Assembly: GCA_020050375.1 (NCBI GenBank)
Contig: JAGVKR010000033.1
Coordinates: 1-7,305 of the forward strand
From: Planctomycetales bacterium
GTDB taxonomy: Bacteria > Planctomycetota > Planctomycetia > Planctomycetales > Planctomycetaceae
Length of the DNA stretch: 7,305 nucleotides
Reading direction: 5' to 3'
Part shown: piece by piece, positions 1 through 5,809 of the stretch
Position numbering within the stretch: position 1 is the stretch's first letter
Layout of the letters: each line of letters begins with the position of its first letter
Notes under the pieces: generated by a model
Database searches by the model: none
Seen by the model: only the letters and a program-made list of their open reading frames with translations
What the model was told of the DNA's origin: nothing
Program-made: the position numbers and the translations under genes

Positions 1-677
1 AGGGAGCCGACGGCCTGCTCCCCGGCGTCTACTACGAAGGGGGCGCCGGCGCGTGGCGTGCGCTCAGTTACGACGCTTCGCTGAACTTTCCCAAAAACGT
101 CGACCTTCGCAAGCGGCACAACGTGCAGGGGCCGATCGACGATGCCTTCATGCAACCGTTCGTCTGCGTGCGCGGCACCGGAACGCCATGGAACGAAGCG
201 CACGCCGCTTGGGCGAACTGGACGCTCGAACGCTTTTCCATCGAATTCGACAAATGGATGCGCGGCAAGATCGCGGTCTTCAACGATACCGACGTCACGC
301 CCGAACTGATTCAGTCGAAGAACCTGATCCTGTTCGGCGATCCTGGATCGAATTCGGTGCTGGCGCAGCTCCTGCCGCGACTGCCGGCTCAATGGACGAA
401 ACAGTCGATCAACGTGAATGGACAATCGTATGATCCAGCCCGGCATGGCTTGTCGCTGATTTACCCGAACCCGCAGAACCCGCGGCGCTACGTGGTCGTC
501 AACAGCGGGCACACGTTTCATGCCGACGCCTTCCAGAATTCGAACGCCTGGCTCTTCCCGCGATTGGGTGACATTGCCGTTCAGCGTTTCGAGAAGCTCG
601 AAACGGGCGGCTACGGCGAAGAGGTGTTGTGGGCCGAACTCTTCGACAGCGGCTGGAAGCTGCCGGCGGCGAAATGA
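1..677 (+). CDS. Prolyl oligopeptidase-family serine peptidase, C-terminal part (5' end outside window)
   Basis: The frame is open from the first full codon at base 3 to a TGA at 675-677, giving 224 residues; the start and most of the protein lie upstream. The visible part resembles the C-terminal region of the large exported prolyl-oligopeptidase (S9-like) alpha/beta hydrolases common in planctomycetes. Recognisable blocks are GPIDDAFM, FVCVRGTGTPWNEA, NLILFGDPGSNSVLAQLLPRL, LIYPNPQNPRRYVVVNSGHT and LFPRLGDIAVQRFE. These enzymes hydrolyse peptide or ester bonds. The usual nucleophile motif (GxSxGG) is not in this fragment and should lie upstream; the NSGHTFH histidines (about residues 167-171 of the fragment) are candidates for conserved residues, but I cannot assign the triad. 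The gene converges on the mutase gene at 979-2343. The family call is by remembered similarity and fairly secure; substrate and full length are unknown. Confidence 0.75.
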   Translation, partial: GADGLLPGVYYEGGAGAWRALSYDASLNFPKNVDLRKRHNVQGPIDDAFMQPFVCVRGTGTPWNEAHAAWANWTLERFSIEFDKWMRGKIAVFNDTDVTPELIQSKNLILFGDPGSNSVLAQLLPRLPAQWTKQSINVNGQSYDPARHGLSLIYPNPQNPRRYVVVNSGHTFHADAFQNSNAWLFPRLGDIAVQRFEKLETGGYGEEVLWAELFDSGWKLPAAK

Positions 678-712
678 CGCGCATCCGTCAACACACCTGG
701 GACAACTGTCGG

Positions 713-740
713 CCTGGCGGCGGATGCTGGGATCGCCAGG
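713..740 (+). repeat. Small inverted repeat downstream of the peptidase gene
   Basis: CCTGGCG at 713-719 pairs with CGCCAGG at 734-740, a perfect 7-bp stem with a 14-base loop, 36 bases after the peptidase stop codon. It could act as a transcription terminator for that gene, but no T-tract follows, so a rho-independent terminator is not supported. A chance GC-rich hairpin is equally possible. Confidence 0.25.
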
Positions 741-758
741 GTATTGGGGCTTTGAGGT

Positions 759-866
759 TTGGATTCTGCGATTCGTTCCGAATACGAAGAGATCGTTGAA
801 GGAATCGACTTGGTCGCGATTATCCAGGCCAAGGCGCGTTTGACATTAACGCGGCACGGTCAGTAG
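759..866 (+). pseudogene. Short ORF (35 codons) or fragment preceding the HNH remnant
   Basis: A TTG-started frame at 759 encodes 35 residues, beginning LDSAIRSEYEEIVEGIDLVA and ending RLTLTRHGQ, and stops with TAG at 864-866. The last base of that stop is the first base of the GTG that opens the HNH-like frame, a one-base overlap typical of translationally coupled gene pairs. The peptide has a plausible helical acidic/hydrophobic pattern. I do not recognise a defined family, although small genes of this size often sit just upstream of HNH endonuclease or toxin-type genes. GAGG at 754-757 lies only one base before the TTG, too close for a normal ribosome site, and the frame is closed by TGA at 753-755, so the original 5' end may be lost. 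I list it as a remnant rather than a working gene; it could still be a real micro-protein. Confidence 0.35.
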
Positions 867-1051
867 TGGACGCCGCCATTCGGCAATTGGTACGCCGTCG
901 GGCCGCTGACCGGTGCGAATACGGCCATCTGCCACAGTCGGCCGTCGAAGCGGCATTTCATGTCGACCACGTAGTCGCTCAACAACACTGTGGGAGCGAT
1001 ACGGAATGCCGCACAATCTCAATCGCCTCCGCGCACAATCTTCGAGCCTGA
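866..1051 (+). pseudogene. Decayed HNH endonuclease fragment
   Basis: From GTG 866 the frame encodes 61 residues. The first 45 resemble the N-terminal half of small HNH nucleases: a basic RRRAADRCEY segment (Cys17), then LPQ, then FHVDHVVAQQH with the His-Val-Asp-His core at residues 32-35, then a GSD. In intact relatives the block reads like RCEYCxLPQ ... HVxHIxxxxHGGsD..NLaLaCxxCN. Here the second Cys of the CxxC pair is Gly20, the first Gly of HGG is Cys42, and the NLALACxxCN half is missing. After residue 45 the bases belong to the 3' end of the mutase gene on the other strand and the frame drifts to a TGA at 1049-1051. The true remnant therefore probably ends near 1000. With zinc ligands and the C-terminal half gone it should be inactive. 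Evidence for family: moderate to good; for decay: good. Confidence 0.6.
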
Positions 1052-2343
1052 TCGCCATCGGGCGCTTCGGAGATCACGCGGACGATCGGCTCGGTGTTGC
1101 TCGCGCGGACCTGCACCCAGCGGTCGGGCCAGTCGAGTCGGAGGCCGTCGCCTTCGGTCGCGACAGCTCCGGCGTAGTGCTTCTTCAGGCCCGCACAGGC
1201 CGCGGCGACCTTCTCCCGCTCGCAAGTGATCTTGTCTTTGACGATCGTGTACTTCGGAAGAGTCTCGACCCAGGCTGACAGCGGTTGCTCCCTTTCGGTC
1301 AGACCGGCCAGCACATAGGCCATCGAGGCGAAGCTGTCGCGGACGTAGCCCACGCGCGGCTCGATCAACCCACCGTTCCCTTCGCCGCCGACGATCGCAC
1401 CCACCGCTTTCATGCGGGCCACGACGTTCGCTTCGCCGACGTGCGAGCGGTGGAATTCGCAGCCGTACTTCGCGGCGATATCGGCGGTCACCCGGCTGGT
1501 CGAGCCATTGACGACAACCGGCCCGGGGGTCCGCTGGAGAATGAAATCGGCGCAGAGGGCCAACGTCAGCTCTTCGCCAATATAACGGCCCGCTTCGTCG
1601 ACGATCGCCAGGCGGTCGGCATCGGGGTCCTGTGCGAAGCCGATATCGGCGCCTCGACGCCGAACTTCGTCACACAGTCCCGTGAGGTTCTGCTCGACCG
1701 GTTCGGGAACGTGCTCGAACTGCCCATCTGGTGTCCCGCCCAGAACTTCGACATCACAGCCAAGTTGTTCGAGCAATTTCGGCCCCAGGATGCCTCCCGA
1801 ACCATGATTGCAGTCGAGGACAACCTTCAACCGCCGTTTGAGGATCCGGTCGGCGTCGATCAGCGAAAGAACGCGCCGCAAATGCGGCCCCTGCGGGTCG
1901 TGGAGCACTTCGGCCAGCCCCAGGTGCCGTCCGTCAACGAGAGTGTAGGCCCGGCGCTCGAGGATGTCGAGCAGCCGCTCCCCCAGCGCCTGATCGAAGA
2001 CCGAACCGGCCGGACTGAACGGTTTCAGGCCGTTCCATTCGATCGGATTGTGGCTGGCGGTGATCTGCAAGCCGCCGGCGGCGCGCAGTTCCTGCACGAG
2101 CACGCCGCACGTGGGCGTCGAAGCAATATCGGCATCGAGCACGCGGCATCCGGTCGCGAGCAGTCCCGAAAGAACGGCGTGTTTCACCATCGGTCCCGTT
2201 GACCGGCCATCGCGAGCCAGCACGACCTGCCCGCGCTCGAAAATCGTTCCCAGAGCGCAGGCGAAGTCGACGAGATAAGCCGGATCGAGACCGTCGCCAA
2301 TGACCCCGCGAAGACCGGAGATGCTGAGAATCCGCTGCGTCAC
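979..2343 (-). CDS. glmM: Phosphoglucosamine mutase / phosphohexose mutase (alpha-D-phosphohexomutase superfamily)
   Basis: A 454-residue cytoplasmic enzyme of normal length for the superfamily. All four signature sites are visible: the phosphoserine loop TASHNP (catalytic Ser97), the metal-binding loop DPDADR (Asp239, Asp241, Asp243), the sugar-binding loop GEGNGG (Glu321, Asn323) and the C-terminal phosphate-binding loop RASNTEP (Arg413-Pro419). The family moves phosphate between C6 and C1 of a hexose; GlmM converts glucosamine-6-phosphate to glucosamine-1-phosphate for UDP-GlcNAc and hence peptidoglycan and LPS precursors. The TASHNPIEWNGLKPF form is like archaeal-type GlmM or phosphoglucomutase/phosphomannomutase, so substrate preference is not certain. 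The start is GTG (complement of 2341-2343), supported by an AAGGA ribosome site eight bases upstream. The last nine or so residues (HSVSLPQCC) and the stop are encoded in DNA that reads as the HNH remnant on the other strand. The gene lies 139 bp downstream of plsC on the same strand. Confidence 0.85.
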   Translation of the reverse strand: MTQRILSISGLRGVIGDGLDPAYLVDFACALGTIFERGQVVLARDGRSTGPMVKHAVLSGLLATGCRVLDADIASTPTCGVLVQELRAAGGLQITASHNPIEWNGLKPFSPAGSVFDQALGERLLDILERRAYTLVDGRHLGLAEVLHDPQGPHLRRVLSLIDADRILKRRLKVVLDCNHGSGGILGPKLLEQLGCDVEVLGGTPDGQFEHVPEPVEQNLTGLCDEVRRRGADIGFAQDPDADRLAIVDEAGRYIGEELTLALCADFILQRTPGPVVVNGSTSRVTADIAAKYGCEFHRSHVGEANVVARMKAVGAIVGGEGNGGLIEPRVGYVRDSFASMAYVLAGLTEREQPLSAWVETLPKYTIVKDKITCEREKVAAACAGLKKHYAGAVATEGDGLRLDWPDRWVQVRASNTEPIVRVISEAPDGDQARRLCAEAIEIVRHSVSLPQCC

Positions 2344-2351
2344 GTGTGTGG

Positions 2352-2356
2352 TCCTT
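2352..2356 (-). promoter_or_regulatory. Ribosome binding site of the mutase gene
   Basis: On the minus strand AAGGA lies eight bases before the GTG at 2343-2341. This is good Shine-Dalgarno spacing and is the main reason to accept the non-ATG start. Confidence 0.55.
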
Positions 2357-2420
2357 CACTGCGAATTGTGAAATGAGTTGAGTGCGAATCGTAGTGCGTT
2401 GTGGGTGCAGTGGGAAGCGC

Positions 2421-2449
2421 AGGCGCTGGCGATCGGGTCGGCAGCGCCT
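2421..2449 (-). repeat. Hairpin in the plsC-mutase intergenic gap
   Basis: AGGCGCTG at 2421-2428 pairs perfectly with CAGCGCCT at 2442-2449 (8-bp stem, 13-base loop). A smaller competing hairpin, AGCGC/GCGCT at 2416-2427, overlaps it. It lies after the plsC stop (TAA, 2485-2483) and before the mutase start. No T-run follows on the minus strand, so it is not a classical terminator; it might stabilise or segment a plsC-mutase transcript, or be chance. Confidence 0.3.
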
Positions 2450-2482
2450 CATCGCTGAACAATTGGCGATACCGTCGATGGT

Positions 2483-3178
2483 TTATGCGCCGCGTCGGGC
2501 CAGGATTGACTCTGCTTCCTGCTGACACGCGGCGATTCTTGATCGAACCAGCTCGACGAGCTCGTGTTCGCGGCCCCGTTCGCCCAGGCTCGACGTTTCG
2601 TCCGGCGACAATGGCTCGCCGTAGACGACGCACACCGGGCGTGGCTTGAGAAACCAGCTTCCGCGCCCCAGGGCTCGATTCGCGCCGGCGATCCCGACCG
2701 GAAAGACCGGGAGGTCGGTGCGGCGGACGAGCGCGGCAAAGCCGGGCTTGAGCCGACCCAGTTTCCCGTCGGCGCTGCGCGTCCCTTCCGGAAACATGCC
2801 GATGAGATATCCCTGCTCCATCCGCAGCAACGTCTCGCGAATGGCGGCCGAGCTTCCCCCGTCGCGTTTGAGCGGCATCACGTGCGAGATCCGCAGAATG
2901 GAACCAAGGATCGGCACCGCGAACAGCGTGTCCCGCGCGAGATAGCTGACCGGGCGTGTGAGGGGCAAGCCGACCAGGAGCGGATCCAGGAAACTCTGGT
3001 GGTTGCAGAGCAATAGCCCTCCGCCGGTTGTCGGCAGTCGCTCGACCCCTTGGGCCCGATACCGCAGCCAGACGGCAAAAAAGCCCCGCACGAAGATCTG
3101 GCTGATGAACCAGAACCAGGTGCGCCGAAGGGGAGTGACTTCGGGAGAGGCGGTTATTTCAGAGAAAGGGCTGGTCAT
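2483..3178 (-). CDS. plsC: 1-acyl-sn-glycerol-3-phosphate acyltransferase (PlsC/LPLAT family)
   Basis: A 231-residue protein of typical length for single-domain PlsC enzymes, which transfer a fatty acyl group to the sn-2 position of lysophosphatidic acid to make phosphatidic acid at the inner face of the cytoplasmic membrane. The catalytic NHxxxxD motif is NHQSFLD (His60, Asp65). The substrate-binding motif is FPEGTRS (residues 129-135), followed by LKPGFAALVRR and the VFPVGIAGA strand. A hydrophobic aromatic stretch at about residues 20-38 (WFWFISQIFVRGFFAVW) probably anchors it to the membrane. The start is ATG at 3178-3176; no strong Shine-Dalgarno is visible, and the upstream DNA is the palindromic element whose arm ends 29 bases away. 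Upstream on the same strand is the sialidase-like gene and downstream is the mutase gene. The family call is secure; the exact acyl acceptor cannot be read from sequence. Confidence 0.9.
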   Translation of the reverse strand: MTSPFSEITASPEVTPLRRTWFWFISQIFVRGFFAVWLRYRAQGVERLPTTGGGLLLCNHQSFLDPLLVGLPLTRPVSYLARDTLFAVPILGSILRISHVMPLKRDGGSSAAIRETLLRMEQGYLIGMFPEGTRSADGKLGRLKPGFAALVRRTDLPVFPVGIAGANRALGRGSWFLKPRPVCVVYGEPLSPDETSSLGERGREHELVELVRSRIAACQQEAESILARRGA

Positions 3179-3207
3179 CGGGTGGAATGAGCAACTTCAA
3201 TCGACGG

Positions 3208-3341
3208 TAACCGTTCACAGCCCAAGAAGGGGGACAGGCACAATTTTCCCGACAATTGGTGGACCACGCCCAGCAGGGACATCGGACGTCGCTCTCTGTA
3301 ACGCGGGAAAAATGAGCCAGTCCCCGGGCTGTGAACGGTTA
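3208..3341. repeat. REP/MITE-like palindromic element with nested inverted repeats
   Basis: The outer arms are a perfect 16-bp inverted repeat, TAACCGTTCACAGCCC at 3208-3223 and its reverse complement at 3326-3341. Inside them is a second inverted repeat, 3230-3251 against 3304-3325, matching at 19 of 22 positions. It starts GGGGACAGGCAC on the left and ends GAGCCAGTCCCC on the right. The core at 3252-3303 is not repeated and codes for nothing evident. The ACAGGCAC...GAGCCAGT type of arm resembles repeated extragenic palindromes I recall from planctomycete genomes, which may be mobilised by REP-associated (Y1-type) transposases; that link is from memory. The element sits between the sialidase-like gene and plsC and could form a long hairpin in their RNA, affecting termination or plsC expression. 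I see no clear target-site duplication. Confidence 0.7.
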
Positions 3342-3415
3342 TCAACAAGGTCGCACGCGATCGGTGAGCTGACAACCAACGAGAACGGACACCCGAGGGC
3401 ACCGCTCCGCCAGGC

Positions 3416-4543
3416 TCATGCGGGCCATCGGCCGTCGGGCATGTCGCGTAAGACCAGCTTCTGCGGGTCGATGGCAACGTGCCTGATGCGTTTGCGATTC
3501 CAGGTGTACGTGATGTGGACCTGACCATTCTTCGTCTGAATCACGGCCGGGTACGAAAACTCCCCAGGCGTGTTTTCGAGCACGAGCGCTGCCTGCCAGG
3601 TTTTGCCGTCATTGGAGACGGCGACGTTGAGTGGCGATCGGCCCCGTTCCGTGTGATTGTAAACGAGAAGCTGCCGGCCATCGGCCAGCGTAACGCCGTC
3701 GATACCGCTGTTGTTGTTGATCAGAGCGCTTTTCTGCGGGGCGGTCCAGGTCCTGCCGTTGTCGTCCGACCACATCTCGACGATCCGCTTCTGCTTGCTG
3801 CGGCAGAGAATCTGCAACCGGCCACCAGCGTGCGTCAGGATCGTCGGTTGAATCAGCCCATACGTCGTACCGTCGTTGAGCGGCGCGGTTTTTTCCCATT
3901 TCTTGAGACCGGCGTCGGCGCGCTCCATCTGCACCTGCCAGCCTTCGTGTTCGGTGCTTGCTCCGCACAGGATCGTTCCATCGGCGAGGCGCACCGGCTT
4001 GTTGCGGATCGGACCGAAGATTCCCAGCGGAATATTTTCCAATGCCGACCAGGTGCGCCCCTGGTCGGATGAGCGTTTGAATAGCCCCCACCAGCGGCTG
4101 GGAGACGGGCCGACTTTGTAGAATAAGGCCAGCGTCCCGTCGGCGAGATTGAACAGCACCGGGTTCCAGCAGGGGTAGCGGCGCTTGCCGTTGTCGATGC
4201 CGTCGGCCGCCTCGACCGGGGCAGTCCAGCGGTCTCCCTCGCGGCGCGCCACCCAGATCGTGACGTCGTCGTTCCCCTCTGCCGTTCCACCAAACCAGGC
4301 GGCGACCAGACCGGCGGAGGTTTCGGCGATCGTCGCCGCGTGGCACGACGGAAACGGCGCTTGTTCGTACACAAACTCGACTCGCGTGACGCCGGGTTGG
4401 CCCGTGGCCGCGCTGGGCTCGTCGGCGGCAAAGAGCAGTTGCGAGACCGAGCCGGTGCAAAGGGCGGCTCCTGCGCCCGTCAATTGACACAATGCCGTCC
4501 GTCGAGAAACAGCCGGCCGGCGCAACGAGTCGTCATTATTCAT
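3416..4543 (-). CDS. Exported BNR/Asp-box sialidase-like glycosidase
   Basis: A 375-residue protein from ATG 4543-4541. The N-terminus has a twin-arginine-like signal: SRRTALC with Arg14-Arg15, a hydrophobic run to about residue 39, and a likely cleavage near LFAA/DEP. Three Asp boxes mark a six-bladed sialidase-type propeller: SSDQGRTW (158-165), SDDNGRTW (259-266) and SNDGKTW (310-316). Other family blocks are APFPSCHAATIAET, AAWFGG, RRYPCWNP, GPIRNKPV, STEHEGW, LLVYNHT and SYPAVIQT. This matches the bacterial BNR neuraminidase/exo-alpha-sialidase family, expected to cleave terminal sugars outside the cytoplasm. True sialic-acid specificity is unproven, and other propeller glycosidases (rhamnosidase-like, for example) look similar. 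The start codon lies two bases after the TGA of the EF-hand gene, with AGG nine bases upstream; a TTG six bases earlier is less likely because its spacing to AGG is only three bases. Confidence 0.82.
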   Translation of the reverse strand: MNNDDSLRRPAVSRRTALCQLTGAGAALCTGSVSQLLFAADEPSAATGQPGVTRVEFVYEQAPFPSCHAATIAETSAGLVAAWFGGTAEGNDDVTIWVARREGDRWTAPVEAADGIDNGKRRYPCWNPVLFNLADGTLALFYKVGPSPSRWWGLFKRSSDQGRTWSALENIPLGIFGPIRNKPVRLADGTILCGASTEHEGWQVQMERADAGLKKWEKTAPLNDGTTYGLIQPTILTHAGGRLQILCRSKQKRIVEMWSDDNGRTWTAPQKSALINNNSGIDGVTLADGRQLLVYNHTERGRSPLNVAVSNDGKTWQAALVLENTPGEFSYPAVIQTKNGQVHITYTWNRKRIRHVAIDPQKLVLRDMPDGRWPA

Positions 4544-4545
4544 TG

Positions 4546-5502
4546 TCAATTGCCTGTCGAGTGATAGGCCTTGGGATACTGCTCGTAGAACCGAGACCGC
4601 GAAAGAGGAAAACTCACCTCAATCCCGGCGTCTTTGAACTTTTTCGAGGCCAGAATGCTCTTACCCCATTCGACCTCGGAGAGGCTGCCGTCCTTGTCTT
4701 TATCGATCAGGTTGAACGCCGTCTCGGCAGGATTCTTCGGAGTGGACGGGGGCAAACCGCCACCTTCGACACCTTTGCCGGAAGCCGCATCCGTGGCAGT
4801 CCCTGCGCTGGAAACAGTCGTCACAGGCGCCGCCCGCAACAACTCCTGCGGCGTCAAAAACCCATCGCCATTCCGATCCAACTTTCGGAACCCGGAGTAA
4901 TCGGAACGGGGCCACTCGTAAAGTCCGATCTGTCCGTCGCGGTCTTTGTCGCGAGACCGGAACTGCTCGGGCAGCTTGACGTTGATCGGCGTCCGGGACT
5001 TCGCGGACTTGCTCGTCGATTTTTCGGACTTCTTTCCGGCACTGTCGGCATTTGAAGACGAGGGCTCGTCGGAACCGCCAAACCCGCCCCGCGATCGCCG
5101 GGAACCACTGTCGCGATCGTCGGACGTTGATTCGTCATCGGCCGAATCGCCGCGGGAGCGATCGCGGCGCTCGAAGCTCCCGCCCCGCCCTCCGCCGAAG
5201 CGGCTCATCAGTTGTTCGCGCATCTTTTGGGAGACTTCGACAAAATCGTCGTAGTCCATGGGGCGCGACAAATCGGCAAAGTCTTCGTAAGCCCGGCGAA
5301 TCGGGGCCGGAATCGTCTCCCACTCTTCAGGGTCGATGGTGTCGTTGCCGTTACGGTCCATACGGCGAAAAGACTCTTCCGTAGACGGGAAGCCGCCGCC
5401 GCCAAAACCGCTGCGACCGGACTCCTGAGCCCAAACGGCGGCTGAACCGCCGGCGACAATGACCAGCGCCAGCACCCATTGCGATAAATCATGCCGGATC
5501 AT
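4546..5502 (-). CDS. Secreted EF-hand calcium-binding protein
   Basis: A 318-residue protein with a Sec-type signal peptide (hydrophobic residues about 8-24, probable cleavage after VWA at 23-25). It has four EF-hand loops. Loop 1 is DRNGNDTIDPEE (49-60), with Asp in place of the usual Gly at loop position 6. Loops 2-4 are DKDRDGQIGLYE (185-196), DRNGDGFLTPQE (209-220) and DKDKDGSLSEVE (267-278), all with canonical acidic positions. Between loops 1 and 2 is a low-complexity Gly/Arg/Ser/Asp-rich linker (about 100-172). Such proteins bind calcium outside the cytoplasm; whether this one is structural, regulatory or an enzyme cofactor is unknown. The ATG (5502-5500) has AAGGGGA eight bases upstream. 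It is the first gene of a tight pair: its TGA is two bases before the sialidase-like ATG, suggesting coupled translation and a shared extracellular role. Confidence 0.85.
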   Translation of the reverse strand: MIRHDLSQWVLALVIVAGGSAAVWAQESGRSGFGGGGFPSTEESFRRMDRNGNDTIDPEEWETIPAPIRRAYEDFADLSRPMDYDDFVEVSQKMREQLMSRFGGGRGGSFERRDRSRGDSADDESTSDDRDSGSRRSRGGFGGSDEPSSSNADSAGKKSEKSTSKSAKSRTPINVKLPEQFRSRDKDRDGQIGLYEWPRSDYSGFRKLDRNGDGFLTPQELLRAAPVTTVSSAGTATDAASGKGVEGGGLPPSTPKNPAETAFNLIDKDKDGSLSEVEWGKSILASKKFKDAGIEVSFPLSRSRFYEQYPKAYHSTGN

Positions 5503-5530
5503 CCAGATTTTCCCCTTCTGAGGAATCCGA

Positions 5531-5546
5531 ACCGCCGGGGGGCGGT
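5531..5546 (-). repeat. Short GC hairpin in the EF-hand 5' leader
   Basis: ACCGCC (5531-5536) and GGCGGT (5541-5546) form a 6-bp stem with a four-base loop, 28 bases upstream of the EF-hand ATG. If transcription starts at the promoter proposed near 5626, this would be in the leader. It may be chance in GC-rich DNA. Confidence 0.25.
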
Positions 5547-5611
5547 GTTAGATTAGGATACCAAACGGTACGGCCCCGGCGAAAGCTCCGCGCGAAGCCT
5601 GTGGCAACAAA

Positions 5612-5640
5612 TTGCACCGAAGCCATAAGCTTATTATAGA
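5612..5640 (+). promoter_or_regulatory. Weak candidate promoter for the secretin-like gene
   Basis: TTGCAC at 5612-5617 and TATAGA at 5635-5640 have a 17-base spacer (three and four of six to consensus). It would give a leader of about 160 bases before the ATG at 5810. Its -10 box overlaps that of the opposing promoter. The rest of the gap between 5641 and 5797 shows no clear gene or terminator. Confidence 0.25.
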
Positions 5641-5660
5641 CAACAAGTTAGACGTGTCTT
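5633..5660 (-). promoter_or_regulatory. Candidate sigma70-type promoter for the EF-hand/sialidase pair
   Basis: On the minus strand a perfect TATAAT (complement of 5633-5638) is preceded by AAGACA (complement of 5655-5660, four of six to TTGACA) with a 16-base spacer. It lies in the only clearly AT-rich island of the divergent gap. It would give a leader of roughly 120 bases before the ATG at 5502. This is a consensus match by eye only. Confidence 0.4.
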
Positions 5661-5809
5661 AAAAACGCAAATCGATACTCCCGCTGACGTTCCACTTGGT
5701 GCATCAACCTGATATTTAACCCCGCGACGCGACTGTGTGACTTGGTATTCAGTCAAAGTCTCGCTCACCGACGCAAAACAGGCCCTCAAACCCTGGCAGG
5801 TGGTTGTCT

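Noticed and set aside
1285..2202. A 305-codon open frame on the + strand inside the mutase gene
   Set aside because: It lies antisense to a gene with all four phosphohexomutase motifs; long antisense frames are common in GC-rich coding DNA and its translation shows no recognisable domain.
3609..4490. A 293-codon minus-strand frame in the sialidase-like gene
   Set aside because: It is Arg-rich, out of frame with the Asp-box protein and lacks domain features, so it is a shadow frame.
4547..4549. TTG start for the sialidase-like gene, two codons before the ATG
   Set aside because: It would be only three bases from the AGG ribosome site and overlap the EF-hand stop; the ATG at 4543 has better spacing.
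5085..5170. Three GCGATCG-type palindromes clustered in the EF-hand gene
   Set aside because: They fall in the Arg/Asp/Ser-rich linker and are explained by codons for those residues; no periodic spacing was seen.
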